A DNA stretch of 64,000 bases, from contig JASBUN010000064.1 of the NCBI GenBank assembly GCA_030147845.1, positions 38,501 through 102,500 on the forward strand, written 5' to 3'. A program made the position numbers and the translations under genes. Below the pieces are notes generated by a model. That model did not search any database. It saw only the letters and a list, made by a program, of their open reading frames with translations, and had not been told where the DNA came from. Origin of the DNA: Gammaproteobacteria bacterium (GTDB lineage: Bacteria; Pseudomonadota; Gammaproteobacteria; JASBUN01). Of this stretch, positions 9,726 through 19,128 are shown one piece after another. Position 1 is the stretch's first letter; each line of letters begins with the position of its first letter.

Positions 9726-10319
9726 ATGCCGCTTCCACACGTGAAAATCCCGCTGTTTCCCCTGCATACCGTTTTGTTCCCCGGTGGCCCTTTACCTTTG
9801 CGCATTTTCGAGCCGCGTTACCTCGAGATGATCAGTGACTGCTTGAAGTCGGATTGCGGCTTCGGCGTGGTTCTGATCAGTAGCGGCCGAGAGGTGGGCG
9901 AGGTGGCGACCACCGAGCCGGTGGGAACCGTTGCAAGCATTACCGACTGGCACATGCGCCATGATGGTTTGCTCGGTATTACCGCGACCGGGAAGCAGCG
10001 TTTCCGCATTGTATCGGTCGATATCCAGCCGAACCAATTGGCGCTAGCGGATGTCGAGTTGCTCGGTGATGAGGCGAGCTTAGACTTGCCGGACGAATAC
10101 TTAACGTTGGTCGACGTACTGCGGCGTCTGCTCGATCACGCGGGTCATCACTACGCCGGCATCACAACGCGCTTCGGTGATGCCGGTTGGGTGGGTTTCC
10201 GTCTCGCCGAGCTATTGCCCTTCAGTATGTCGCGTCGGCAGCAGTTACTGTTGCTCGACGACCCGATCGCACGCCTGGCGATCGTTTACCAGTTCATCAA
10301 GGGGCTGCAGATACGTTGA
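9726..10319 (+). CDS. Lon N-terminal (substrate-binding) domain protein
   Basis: KIPLFPLHTVLFPGGPLPLRIFEPRYLEMI is the LON-domain opening. There is no ATPase domain. Confidence 0.9.
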   Translation: MPLPHVKIPLFPLHTVLFPGGPLPLRIFEPRYLEMISDCLKSDCGFGVVLISSGREVGEVATTEPVGTVASITDWHMRHDGLLGITATGKQRFRIVSVDIQPNQLALADVELLGDEASLDLPDEYLTLVDVLRRLLDHAGHHYAGITTRFGDAGWVGFRLAELLPFSMSRRQQLLLLDDPIARLAIVYQFIKGLQIR

Positions 10320-10331
10320 TGCTGTCGTATT

Positions 10332-12392
10332 TCAGCGACTAACGTCCGGCGACCTCAGCAGCAGCACATCGCCATTCCAACGCACACCATTCGGCGGCCG
10401 CAACTGCGGTCGCTGCGCCATGCGCCAGCTCAGGCCGGCGAGTGCGCCCGTTAGTTGCTGCATGGGACTGTCGAAGTCGTCGTCGGTAAGTGGATAGGAA
10501 AAAAAATACAGGCTGTGCGTCAAGGTCTGCCGTGACACACTGCCGACCCACAGCGGTGTGCGCGCCGGCGTCAGCTCGACCGCCGCCGGCCATAAACGTA
10601 CGACCCATTGATGTTGCGCGTCCTTGGCGCCGTGAATTAGGGCGTCGTGGATCAGTACCAACTTTTCGTGACGCGCGCCGTTGACCTGCGGCAGTAACGG
10701 GCGATGCGCTAACGTCGGTGCCGGACTGAGCCAGGTCAAGCTACTGGCGATCGTCAACGGCGTCGGTGCGTGCCAACCATGGCGGCGCAGATGACGAGCC
10801 AATTCATCCAGCGTCCCGGCCCATTGCAAGTTGAGAGGCTGGCGCCGACTGCCGCGCAAATCGTCACGGTAGGTCGGCAGGTCGGCCCACGCCTGCCGCC
10901 ACCATTGCGTGGCATCGAGCGCACGCACTGGAAACGTCAAGGCGTAGCGCTGGCGTTGTGCGTGAAAGTCCAAGGAAATGTGCGCGCTGGCCACTGTCGC
11001 CAGCGTCAGGCCAACAACGGCGATCAAGCCGGCAGGCCGTAGCGCCCGGGATGGGCGCCGCCGATAGGCGATGCCCAATAGTGCCACCCAGGCGAGCCCG
11101 AGCATCAAACCGCCGGCCACATCGGAAACCCAATGTGCGCCCAAGTAGAGGCGCGATAACGCTACCAGGATCACCCAACTGCCGGTCAGCACATACACCA
11201 AGCGCCGCTTGAGCGGCGCCAGTTCGCGCGCCAGGAGCACGGCGGCGAAGCCGTAGATGACCATACTCATGGTGGTATGACCGCTCGGGAACGAAAAGGC
11301 GGAGATGCCGTCGCTGATCACCGTCGGTCTCGGCACCTGCAGCGTCAGTTTGAGGGCTGCGATCAGCACGATTCCGAACGCCACCGCCGCCAGCAGGTGT
11401 ATGGCCGCCGAGGTGTTGCGCTTATACAGCAGCCAGAGCAACAGTGCGCTGCTGACCGCCGCGTCGACGACCGGATCGGCCAACATGGTGATGGTGACCA
11501 TGATGTCGTCTGCCCACGGCGTGCGTAAGCTGCGCATGAGTTGGAATATCGCTGTGTCGAAGCCCGGTCGGCCGCTATGCATCGTCAGATGCAGAAGAAT
11601 GGCGAAAAAAGTCACTCCGGCGACCAGCAAGAGTGCCGCCAGCAGCAACAAGGCGCGCACCTCGGGCTGCCGCGCATCGACCAGCGCCGTGCCGATACCA
11701 CCGATGCCGGGATGCGCGTCGCCCCAGCGCTCGATGCGGGTGACCATGGCATCGACGCGCGGCTGCAGAATGACAAACACCCGTCGCACCGCCCAGGCGG
11801 TCAACAGCACCACGCCGAGCACCAACAGCACCAATAACACCAAGCGGCCGGCTACATGCGACGCGACCTGCAGCGAGGCGCCAAAAACCACGCCGGGGAG
11901 GATATAGGCCGGCGCCCAAACGACAGCGGACAAGACATTGATGATAAAAAAGCGCGCCGGCGTCATGCCCATCATACCGGCGATGGTGGGCACCACGGCA
12001 CGTACCGGGCCGAAGAAGCGGCCAAACACCACGCTCTTGCCGCCGTGACGGGCGAAGAACTGCTCGCCGCGCTGTAATAGGCTGGTGAAGCGCGAAAATG
12101 GCCACATGGTCCGCAGGTGGTCGCGAAAATGATAGCCAAACCAATAGCTTATTCCGTCACCCGCGATTGCGCCGGCGATCGCCCAGAGCAACGTCGGCCA
12201 TAATTCGATGGAGCCGAGGGCAATCAGTGCGCCGGCGGCCAACATCAGCAGCGCGCCGGGCACTAATACTCCCACCAACACCAACGACTCCAATAATGCC
12301 GTACCGAAAACGATCAGACCGGTCCAGCCCGGATATTGACGGGTCCAGTCGAGCAGCCAAGTGAGGACGGCTTGTGGTGTGAGGGTATCCAT
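10332..12392 (-). CDS. DedA-family / PAP2 phosphatase / LssY C-terminal domain fusion protein
   Basis: DedA region (LVLVGVLVPGALLMLAAGALIALG, GDGISYWFGYHF, FGRFFGPVRAVVPTIAGMMGM), PAP2 (FSFPSGHTTMS, SRLYLGAHWVSDVAGG) and a C-terminal region resembling LssY. Confidence 0.88.
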   Translation of the reverse strand: MDTLTPQAVLTWLLDWTRQYPGWTGLIVFGTALLESLVLVGVLVPGALLMLAAGALIALGSIELWPTLLWAIAGAIAGDGISYWFGYHFRDHLRTMWPFSRFTSLLQRGEQFFARHGGKSVVFGRFFGPVRAVVPTIAGMMGMTPARFFIINVLSAVVWAPAYILPGVVFGASLQVASHVAGRLVLLVLLVLGVVLLTAWAVRRVFVILQPRVDAMVTRIERWGDAHPGIGGIGTALVDARQPEVRALLLLAALLLVAGVTFFAILLHLTMHSGRPGFDTAIFQLMRSLRTPWADDIMVTITMLADPVVDAAVSSALLLWLLYKRNTSAAIHLLAAVAFGIVLIAALKLTLQVPRPTVISDGISAFSFPSGHTTMSMVIYGFAAVLLARELAPLKRRLVYVLTGSWVILVALSRLYLGAHWVSDVAGGLMLGLAWVALLGIAYRRRPSRALRPAGLIAVVGLTLATVASAHISLDFHAQRQRYALTFPVRALDATQWWRQAWADLPTYRDDLRGSRRQPLNLQWAGTLDELARHLRRHGWHAPTPLTIASSLTWLSPAPTLAHRPLLPQVNGARHEKLVLIHDALIHGAKDAQHQWVVRLWPAAVELTPARTPLWVGSVSRQTLTHSLYFFSYPLTDDDFDSPMQQLTGALAGLSWRMAQRPQLRPPNGVRWNGDVLLLRSPDVSR

Positions 12393-12424
12393 GAGTAACG
12401 ATGGCGCGCGGGCGGCGCCGGCGC

Positions 12425-13705
12425 TCAGAGCTGGCCGAACACTCGTGTAGCCGCATCCAAGGTGGCGTCAATATCGGTGGCGTCGTGCGCCGATGACACG
12501 AAGCCGGCCTCGAACGCAGATGGCGCCAGATACACGCCCTGCTCGAGCATGCCGTGAAAGAAATGACGGAAACGCGCCAGATCGCAACCGCTGACCTGGG
12601 CTAAATTGCTGACTTGCGCCTGCTCGGTAAAAAACAGACCGAACATGCCGCCGACGTGGTTGGCGCTCAGCGCAATACCGGCGGCATGTGCGCGTTGCAC
12701 CAGGCCATCGACCAAGTGCGCTGTTTTGTCCGACAGCTTGGCGTAGAAACCCGGCGCGCTGATTAGCTCGAGGGTCTTGAGCCCGGCCGCCATGGCGACC
12801 GGATTGCCCGACAGTGTGCCGGCTTGGTAGACCGGTCCGAGCGGCGCGATGTGCTGCATGATATTGCGGCTGCCGCCGAACGCGCCCACCGGCATGCCGC
12901 CTCCGATGACTTTGCCGAGCGTGGTTAGGTCCGGTCGGACATCATACAGTTGCTGTGCGCCGCCGAGCGCGACCCGGAATCCGGTCATGACTTCATCGAA
13001 TATCAGTACGCTGCCATACTGATCGCAGATTTCGCGTAGTCCGGCCAGAAAGCCCGGTACCGGCGGTACGCAGTTCATGTTGCCGGCCACCGGCTCGACA
13101 ATGACGCAGGCTACCCGATCACCGACGCGGGCAAACATGTCGCGCACCTGCGTCAGGTCATTGTAGTCGAGCGTGATGGTGTGTTCGGCCAGCGCCGCAG
13201 GCACGCCCGGCGAAGTGGGTACGCCCAACGTCAATGCTCCCGAGCCGGCCTTAACCAGCAACGAATCGCTATGGCCGTGGTAGCAACCATCGAACTTGAC
13301 CAATTTGTCGCGGCCGGTGAAGCCGCGCGCGAGGCGGATGGCGCTCATGGTGGCTTCGGTGCCGGAACTGACCATGCGAACCAGTTCCATGGACGGGACT
13401 AATTCGCACACACGTTCGGCCATGCGCGTTTCCAGCACGGTCGGTGCGCCGAAGCTCAAACCGGCGGCGGCGGTGTCCTGAACCGCACGCACTACGTCGG
13501 GGTGTGCGTGGCCGACGATCATGGGTCCCCATGAGCCGACGTAGTCGATGTAGCGTTGGCCGTCCTCGGACCACAGATAGGGTCCGGCCGCGCGTTGGAT
13601 GAAAATCGGATCGCCACCTACTGCTTTGAACGCGCGCACCGGCGAATTGACGCCGCCCGGAATATGGCGCTGCGCGGCGCTGAACAGTTTATGAGAATGC
13701 GTCAT
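12425..13705 (-). CDS. hemL: Glutamate-1-semialdehyde 2,1-aminomutase
   Basis: [50 protein letters not shown] and [15 protein letters not shown]. Start taken at MTHSHKLF (13705). Confidence 0.95.
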   Translation of the reverse strand: MTHSHKLFSAAQRHIPGGVNSPVRAFKAVGGDPIFIQRAAGPYLWSEDGQRYIDYVGSWGPMIVGHAHPDVVRAVQDTAAAGLSFGAPTVLETRMAERVCELVPSMELVRMVSSGTEATMSAIRLARGFTGRDKLVKFDGCYHGHSDSLLVKAGSGALTLGVPTSPGVPAALAEHTITLDYNDLTQVRDMFARVGDRVACVIVEPVAGNMNCVPPVPGFLAGLREICDQYGSVLIFDEVMTGFRVALGGAQQLYDVRPDLTTLGKVIGGGMPVGAFGGSRNIMQHIAPLGPVYQAGTLSGNPVAMAAGLKTLELISAPGFYAKLSDKTAHLVDGLVQRAHAAGIALSANHVGGMFGLFFTEQAQVSNLAQVSGCDLARFRHFFHGMLEQGVYLAPSAFEAGFVSSAHDATDIDATLDAATRVFGQL

Positions 13706-13932
13706 ACCGTAATCCTTAATCTGGGCTGATCTAGCGGTCGATCGAGCGGGTTTGCCCCGCCGCGTGCTTGCTACGGGCGGCAAAATTCGACAGACCGGTG
13801 ATGCACCGGCGAATGATAAACCACTTCAGACGTTGGCGACATGAAGCCTGTGTGCGGTCGGCTGTCCCATGTCGCCAACCGTCGCGCATGTGTCGGCACC
13901 GCCGTGATGGCCTCGATCGGGCCGGCATCGAC

Positions 13933-14595
13933 TCATGGCGCCGGGTCAACCTCAAACAGCGCGGCATAGCGTCGCGCGGCGGCTTGCGCATCGTCGGCGC
14001 CGATGACGTCGGTGATCACGGCCAGTATGTCCGCGCCGGCGCGCAGCAGTTGCGCGCCGTTGTCGGCGGTGATGCCGCCAATGGCGACGATGGGCAGGTC
14101 AAGTTCATTGCGGGCCTGGCGCAGCAGTCCGGGTTCGGCGCGTACGGCGTCGGGTTTTACCGCGGACCTGAAAAAGCTACCAAAGGCGACGTAGTCGGCG
14201 CCGGCCGCGCTAGCGTCTTGCGCACGCTGCAATGAGTCGTAGCAGGATACGCCGATGATCGCGCCGGCGTGCATGGCAGCACGCGCCGTGCCGATGGCCG
14301 GGTCGTCTTTGCCGATATGCACACCATCGGCGCCGATGGCGCAGGCAAGTTCGATATCATCATTGATTAGCAGTGGCACGCCATGCGATTGGCACACATC
14401 CAGTAGCTGGGTTGCTTGCCGATGGCGTTGCATGGCGCCGGAAAGTTTGTCGCGATACTGGATCATGACGGCGCCGCCGAGTATGGCGGCCTCGACGGCG
14501 GTGCGCAGGCGATCGCCGCCGGTCATGCCGGCGTCGGCGAGCACATACAATCCGCGCCGCGGCGCGAGCGCGCCGGTCATTCGCCCTTGGCCCAA
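13933..14595 (-). CDS. thiE: Thiamine-phosphate synthase
   Basis: MIQYRDK, LLINDDIELACAIGADGVHIGKDD, IIGVSCYDSL, DYVAFGSFFRS and PIVAIGGITADN. Confidence 0.93.
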   Translation of the reverse strand: MGQGRMTGALAPRRGLYVLADAGMTGGDRLRTAVEAAILGGAVMIQYRDKLSGAMQRHRQATQLLDVCQSHGVPLLINDDIELACAIGADGVHIGKDDPAIGTARAAMHAGAIIGVSCYDSLQRAQDASAAGADYVAFGSFFRSAVKPDAVRAEPGLLRQARNELDLPIVAIGGITADNGAQLLRAGADILAVITDVIGADDAQAAARRYAALFEVDPAP

Positions 14596-15440
14596 AACAG
14601 CCGGTTGGGGATGGACTGTCCGCGGCCGATACGATAGCCGTGGCGAAGGCTATCCCAGGTATACTCCTGCGCTTCGTGCACGGCCGTGAACGGTTCTCTG
14701 CCCTGGGCCAGCAAACCGGCCACGCTGGCGGCCAGTGTGCAGCCCGAACCGTGGTACTCACCGTCGAGACGTTGCCATTGGAACTGCTGGAGTTTGCGGT
14801 GGTTGCCGTATAAGGTATTAACCACCTGCGGCGTGTGTTCGTGTGTGCCGGTGATCAGTACGAATTCGCAGCCGCTCTCCAGAATTGCCATGGCGCAGGC
14901 GGCAAGTGTGTCGGCGTTCGGCGCCAGCGCGCGTGCCTCCAGAGAATTGGGTGTCAGCAGGGTGGTTTGCGGCAGCAGTAAACTACGCATGGCGTCGGCG
15001 AGCGCGTCATCCGCCAATGCTGTTCCGGCACCGGATTTTAGTATCGGATCAAGGATCACCGGGATCTCGGGGTAGTCGCGCAGAATGGCGTGTATAGCCT
15101 CGACCACGGCAACGCTACCTAGCAAGCCGATTTTGAATGCCGCTACCGGCACGTCCTCCAACACCGCTCGTGCCTGTTCGTTCAGTAGCACGGCATCGAC
15201 GGCAAAAAGTTTGCTGACGTCACGCGTATCCTGCACCGTGAGCGCAGTTATGATCGGGGTGGCGTGACAACCATGACTGGCGAGGGCCTCGATGTCGGCC
15301 TGTACGCCGGCACCGCCGGTCGGATCCAAACCGGAAAAGGTCATCACTACGGGTACGGCTTGTGGGGCCACGTTATCTCCAGCGGCATGTGGCGGCGCCT
15401 GTTCGCCAAAGCCCATTCTAGCATCGGCTTGGTTTGTCAC
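14577..15440 (-). CDS. thiD: Hydroxymethylpyrimidine/phosphomethylpyrimidine kinase
   Basis: VMTFSGLDPTGGAGVQADIEAL, HGCHATPIITALTVQDT, VILDPILKSGAG and YHGSGCTLAASVA. Overlaps thiE by 19 bp. Starts at GTG 15440 or ATG 15416. Confidence 0.92.
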   Translation of the reverse strand: MTNQADARMGFGEQAPPHAAGDNVAPQAVPVVMTFSGLDPTGGAGVQADIEALASHGCHATPIITALTVQDTRDVSKLFAVDAVLLNEQARAVLEDVPVAAFKIGLLGSVAVVEAIHAILRDYPEIPVILDPILKSGAGTALADDALADAMRSLLLPQTTLLTPNSLEARALAPNADTLAACAMAILESGCEFVLITGTHEHTPQVVNTLYGNHRKLQQFQWQRLDGEYHGSGCTLAASVAGLLAQGREPFTAVHEAQEYTWDSLRHGYRIGRGQSIPNRLFWAKGE

Positions 15441-15625
15441 GAACAGTCGTCACTGGGATAATGCCCCCCTGCGCTGGGCAAAGCGGGCGAAAGCCCACCC
15501 ATACGCCGGCGCAGTGGCAGCGTGCGCGCTGCCGAATCTGCTTTTTCAGGAACGCGAGTGTCGAGATATTTCAGCGCACGACGGGCTGGTCGGCATGTGT
15601 CCAACACGGTTCAGGATGCTAATGA

Positions 15626-15790
15626 ATGAAGACGTATATGTGTGTGATTTGCGGATTTATCTACGATGAGGCCCAAGGTTTGCCGGAGGAGGGAATTGCG
15701 CCGGGCACGAAATGGGAAGACATCCCGTTGAATTGGGTATGTCCCGAGTGCGGAGCGACCAAGGAAGATTTTGAGGTGGTAGAAGTGTGA
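15626..15790 (+). CDS. Rubredoxin
   Basis: 54-aa ORF absent from the supplied track (below its length cutoff): [54 protein letters not shown]. Both CxxC motifs and the rubredoxin core are present. Confidence 0.95.
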   Translation: MKTYMCVICGFIYDEAQGLPEEGIAPGTKWEDIPLNWVCPECGATKEDFEVVEV

Positions 15791-15874
15791 TCCACGCCAC
15801 GATGCGATTCTACAAGCCGGTGAATCTCGTCTACACTGGGAGTGCGGTACGGTCGCTCGAAGGCGGTAAAAAAT

Positions 15875-16390
15875 ATGGGAGAATCAGAGACGCAAGTACG
15901 GGATCTCGCCTTGGCGGTGCGGGAATATTGCGACCTGATCGAGCACTCTGATGCCTTCCGCGGCGATTGGTTGGAGCGTTTAACCTGTTTATTGCCGCGC
16001 ATTCACGCCAGCGTAGTGGCGCTGAGCAGCCAAGTCATGGGCCTGGCGCCGCCGTCCTTTGTACCCGACTACGAGATGCGTTTCGAACTCTTCTCGCGGC
16101 TGCACCACCGGCTCGGAGCGCGTGACCATTATCGCTTGGAATATGATCTTGGCGGCGGAGCGTCAGCCATGAGTGGAAGTTTGGCCGACGACATCACGGA
16201 CATTTATTTCGAACTCAAACGTGGCCTGGATCTACTCGAACATGATCCCGATCATCCAGACCGCGCGGCGTTGGCATGGCGCGGGGGATTTTTGTGGCAC
16301 TGGGGTCAGCACTTGGTGGACGCCGAACGCCACCTATATGAGTTGCAGGTCACGCGCCATCTTGCGGCCGGTTGCGGCGGCGTCAACTAG
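15875..16390 (+). CDS. DUF5063-like family protein
   Basis: MGESETQVRDLALAVREYCDLIEHSD...FLWHWGQHLVDAERHLYELQ. Family name assigned from recalled similarity. Start at MGESET. Confidence 0.6.
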   Translation: MGESETQVRDLALAVREYCDLIEHSDAFRGDWLERLTCLLPRIHASVVALSSQVMGLAPPSFVPDYEMRFELFSRLHHRLGARDHYRLEYDLGGGASAMSGSLADDITDIYFELKRGLDLLEHDPDHPDRAALAWRGGFLWHWGQHLVDAERHLYELQVTRHLAAGCGGVN

Positions 16391-16432
16391 GCTGGGCCGG
16401 CTCCGCGTCGACCGCCGTTTATGCTCCCGAAT

Positions 16433-16990
16433 CTACAGCGTGCCCGCGCGCCGCGCCAAGTAGCTGGTCTTGGCCGAATGTTCCAGCGAGCAGGTCCACT
16501 TATAGGCCAATTCAAGCGATTCGGCGGCCGCATAGACGCCGTGTCCGCGCACCACGACTACCGGAAAATCACGCAGCAACTGCGCCACCTGAACCACGCT
16601 GTCGGCCACATAGCGATCGAAAGCAATCGTGAGTACCGGCACGCGCGGAAAGTAAAGCTGGCCCTCGAAATCAGCCGGTACATAATCGTGCCCATCGAAC
16701 GTCATGGCGACGGAATATGGGCCGTGACTGTGAATAACCGCGGCATGCGTGGCCGTGGCCGCGTATACGGCCAGATGCAGGCCGGCATCCAGGGAACTGC
16801 CCGGCGGTGGCGGCCCGCTTGCCGGCGCTATCATCAGCTGCTCACTGCCGAGCGTATCGGCGCAAGCGCCGGTCGGCGTGATCCAGACACGCGTGCCGCA
16901 GCGTATCGACATATTGCCGCTATGGGCGTCGTTGATCCCGTAATGGCGCAGCCAGCGATAATGGCGAATGAGATTTTCGGCGGGTGTCAT
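16433..16990 (-). CDS. Class II aldolase/adducin family protein
   Basis: GNMSIR, ITPTGACAD, HAAVIHSHGPYSVAMTFDG, VVVRGHGVYAAAESLELAYKWTCSLEHSAK. Confidence 0.85.
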   Translation of the reverse strand: MTPAENLIRHYRWLRHYGINDAHSGNMSIRCGTRVWITPTGACADTLGSEQLMIAPASGPPPPGSSLDAGLHLAVYAATATHAAVIHSHGPYSVAMTFDGHDYVPADFEGQLYFPRVPVLTIAFDRYVADSVVQVAQLLRDFPVVVVRGHGVYAAAESLELAYKWTCSLEHSAKTSYLARRAGTL

Positions 16991-17011
16991 GTGCTTCCGA
17001 ATGCAGGTGGG

Positions 17012-17815
17012 TCAATAACCGTGTGAGTGTAGCTGCAAACCGGGCGGCATCTGGTCCAGACGTTCGATGCCGGTTTCGAGGTCGCCGTCATCGCCGAGCG
17101 TCAACCAGCGGAACCCGGGCGTGCGTGCATCGATAGCGAAATCCGCGCTATCGGGTTTGAACTGCACGCAAGTCGACGGCGAAGCGAGCAACCGCACGTC
17201 GTGACGCAGGTCTTCGAAGGCTTGGTGTACATGGCCCCACAACACCGCGCGTACTTGCGGATGCCGGTCTACTAGGGCAAAAAAGGCGTCGGCATTCTGT
17301 AGTTTCATGGTGTCCAGCCAGCGACTGCCAACGTCCACGGGCGGATGGTGCAGGCAGATCAAGGCATGCCGTTGCGGATGCGCCTGCAACGACGTTTCGA
17401 GATGCCGCAATTGCGCCGCCGACAACCGCCCCGCATCGCTACCCGGCAGGCTCGAATCGAGCAGTACAATCTGCCATTGACCACATAGCACCGCGCCGCC
17501 ATCATGCACGCTGCCGGCGATCAAGTGACTGCGCAACACATCTGCGGCATCATGATTGCCGGGAATGGCATGCACGGGTGTATGCAGGGACGCCAGCCGC
17601 GCGTGCAGACGGCCATAGCCGTCGGCGGAGGCGTCGTGTACCAGATCGCCGGACGCCAGCACCAGATCGGCAGGCCAAAAACGCTGGCGCGCCAGCGCCA
17701 GACAGAGCTCGAAGCTGGACTCGGTGTTCATGCCGAGCAGCGTGGTTTCCGGCGCCGCGTATAGGTGCGTGTCGGTGAATTGTAGTACTCGAACGCAGCC
17801 GGGTGCCGTGGTCAT
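17012..17815 (-). CDS. cpdA: 3',5'-cyclic-AMP phosphodiesterase (calcineurin-like)
   Basis: RVLQFTDTHLYA, ASGDLVHD, PGNHD, CLHHPPVDVGSRWLD and WGHVHQ metallophosphoesterase motifs. Confidence 0.87.
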   Translation of the reverse strand: MTTAPGCVRVLQFTDTHLYAAPETTLLGMNTESSFELCLALARQRFWPADLVLASGDLVHDASADGYGRLHARLASLHTPVHAIPGNHDAADVLRSHLIAGSVHDGGAVLCGQWQIVLLDSSLPGSDAGRLSAAQLRHLETSLQAHPQRHALICLHHPPVDVGSRWLDTMKLQNADAFFALVDRHPQVRAVLWGHVHQAFEDLRHDVRLLASPSTCVQFKPDSADFAIDARTPGFRWLTLGDDGDLETGIERLDQMPPGLQLHSHGY

Positions 17816-17917
17816 GGTGGAATCATTGGCGAAGTACGCACCGATAGTGGCACCGGACTGCGCGCAAATCAACCGCGCTTGAGCGGCGCGTGGCCCATTA
17901 AGACGGTGAGCGGAACT

Positions 17918-18580
17918 ATGACTGGAAAATCGATCGAATTAACCGACGAACTTTATCGTTACCTGCTGCGCGTGTCGGTACGTGAGGCACCGTTATTGCA
18001 GCGTCTGCGAGAGGAGACCGCAAGCCTTCCGCTGGCACGCATGCAGATTGCGCCGGAACAGGGGCAGTTCATGGCACTGTTGGCCAAGCTCATTGCCGCC
18101 CGGCGCATCATCGAGATTGGCGTGTTCACCGGCTACAGCTCCTTGTGTTTGGCGCAGGCGATGGCGGCCGGAGGGCGGTTAATCGCCTGCGACATCAATG
18201 AGGAATGGACTGCCGTGGCGCGCCGGTATTGGCGCGAAGCCGGCCTCGAGGATCGTATTGAACTGATACTGGGTGCGGCCGCGGAGACCTTGGAGCGTGT
18301 GCGGCGCGAGCATGGCGAGGGATCGTTCGACATGGCCTTCATCGATGCCGATAAAACCAATTACGACACCTATTACGAGCTCACGCTGCAGCTATTGCGC
18401 CGCGGCGGCTTATTGCTGATCGACAACGTGTTGTGGTCCGGACGGGTCGCCGATCCGCACGCCGATGACGACGATACGCGCGCGTTACGGGCGCTCAATG
18501 CCAAGCTTCACGACGACGTACGCATTGACCTAAGCTTGCTGCCGCTGGCCGACGGCCTGACGCTGGCGATAAAGCGATAA
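17918..18580 (+). CDS. Class I SAM-dependent O-methyltransferase (caffeoyl-CoA OMT type)
   Basis: IIEIGVFTGYSSLCLAQAM, FDMAFIDADKTNYDTYYE and LLIDNVLWSGRVADP. Confidence 0.92.
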   Translation: MTGKSIELTDELYRYLLRVSVREAPLLQRLREETASLPLARMQIAPEQGQFMALLAKLIAARRIIEIGVFTGYSSLCLAQAMAAGGRLIACDINEEWTAVARRYWREAGLEDRIELILGAAAETLERVRREHGEGSFDMAFIDADKTNYDTYYELTLQLLRRGGLLLIDNVLWSGRVADPHADDDDTRALRALNAKLHDDVRIDLSLLPLADGLTLAIKR

Positions 18581-18589
18581 AGCGATAAA
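18566..18589 (+). repeat. Three tandem 8-bp units (gcgataaa) spanning the stop codon of the O-methyltransferase gene
   Basis: Direct reading: ggcgataaagcgataaagcgataaagcc. Confidence 0.9.
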
Positions 18590-18665
18590 GCCTATCGGTC
18601 GAAGCGTCGGCGGCGGTTGAGCGCCGCCTTGCCGGCGCAATTGATCGAACGAATTTAGGCGCTGC

Positions 18666-19016
18666 CTAGTCGCTGCAGTTGACTGGATGAATTTTGCCGA
18701 CTTTCCAGAAGCAAAAGTCGGCGAAGCCGTAATTCTGTCCCGGCTCGAAGTTGCGGTCAGGCCGCGACAACGCAATGCCGACGGTGCAAACGCTATCGAC
18801 GGCGCGTGAAATTTGATCGCCCTCATAGTGGGGGCGCACGGCGATTTGCCGAACGATGACATCATCGATGCGGATCGACTCGGTTGGTTCCAAAATGTAG
18901 TACTGACTTTTCTCGGGGCCGCGCACGGTGCCGATGCCGGTGACGCGAACGGGATTCGTTCCATTCAGATCGTCGGCGTCATACACCTCCAGCAGGTGGA
19001 TCTTATATGTGCTCAC
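18666..19016 (-). CDS. Hypothetical protein
   Basis: VSTYKIHLLEVYDADDLNGTNPVRVTGIGTVRGPEKSQYYILEPTESIRIDDVIVRQ.... GTG start at 19016 preceded by gggag. No family recognised. Confidence 0.6.
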   Translation of the reverse strand: MSTYKIHLLEVYDADDLNGTNPVRVTGIGTVRGPEKSQYYILEPTESIRIDDVIVRQIAVRPHYEGDQISRAVDSVCTVGIALSRPDRNFEPGQNYGFADFCFWKVGKIHPVNCSD

Positions 19017-19128
19017 GGGATCTCCCGTACGGCATAGGCGAATATCCGCAAGAGATCGAATGTATCCTTTCGCCACCGCGCTGGCAAGCGTTGACAGCGC
19101 CGTTTGCTGGCCGGCAGAACACTTGGAA

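Noticed and set aside
11305-11907. 200-aa plus-strand ORF
   Set aside because: Antisense to the DedA-PAP2 fusion. Low-complexity Ser/Thr/Arg composition.
15441-15625. TPP riboswitch upstream of thiD
   Set aside because: I looked for the CTGAGA/ACCTGA-type THI-box core on the minus strand and did not see it.
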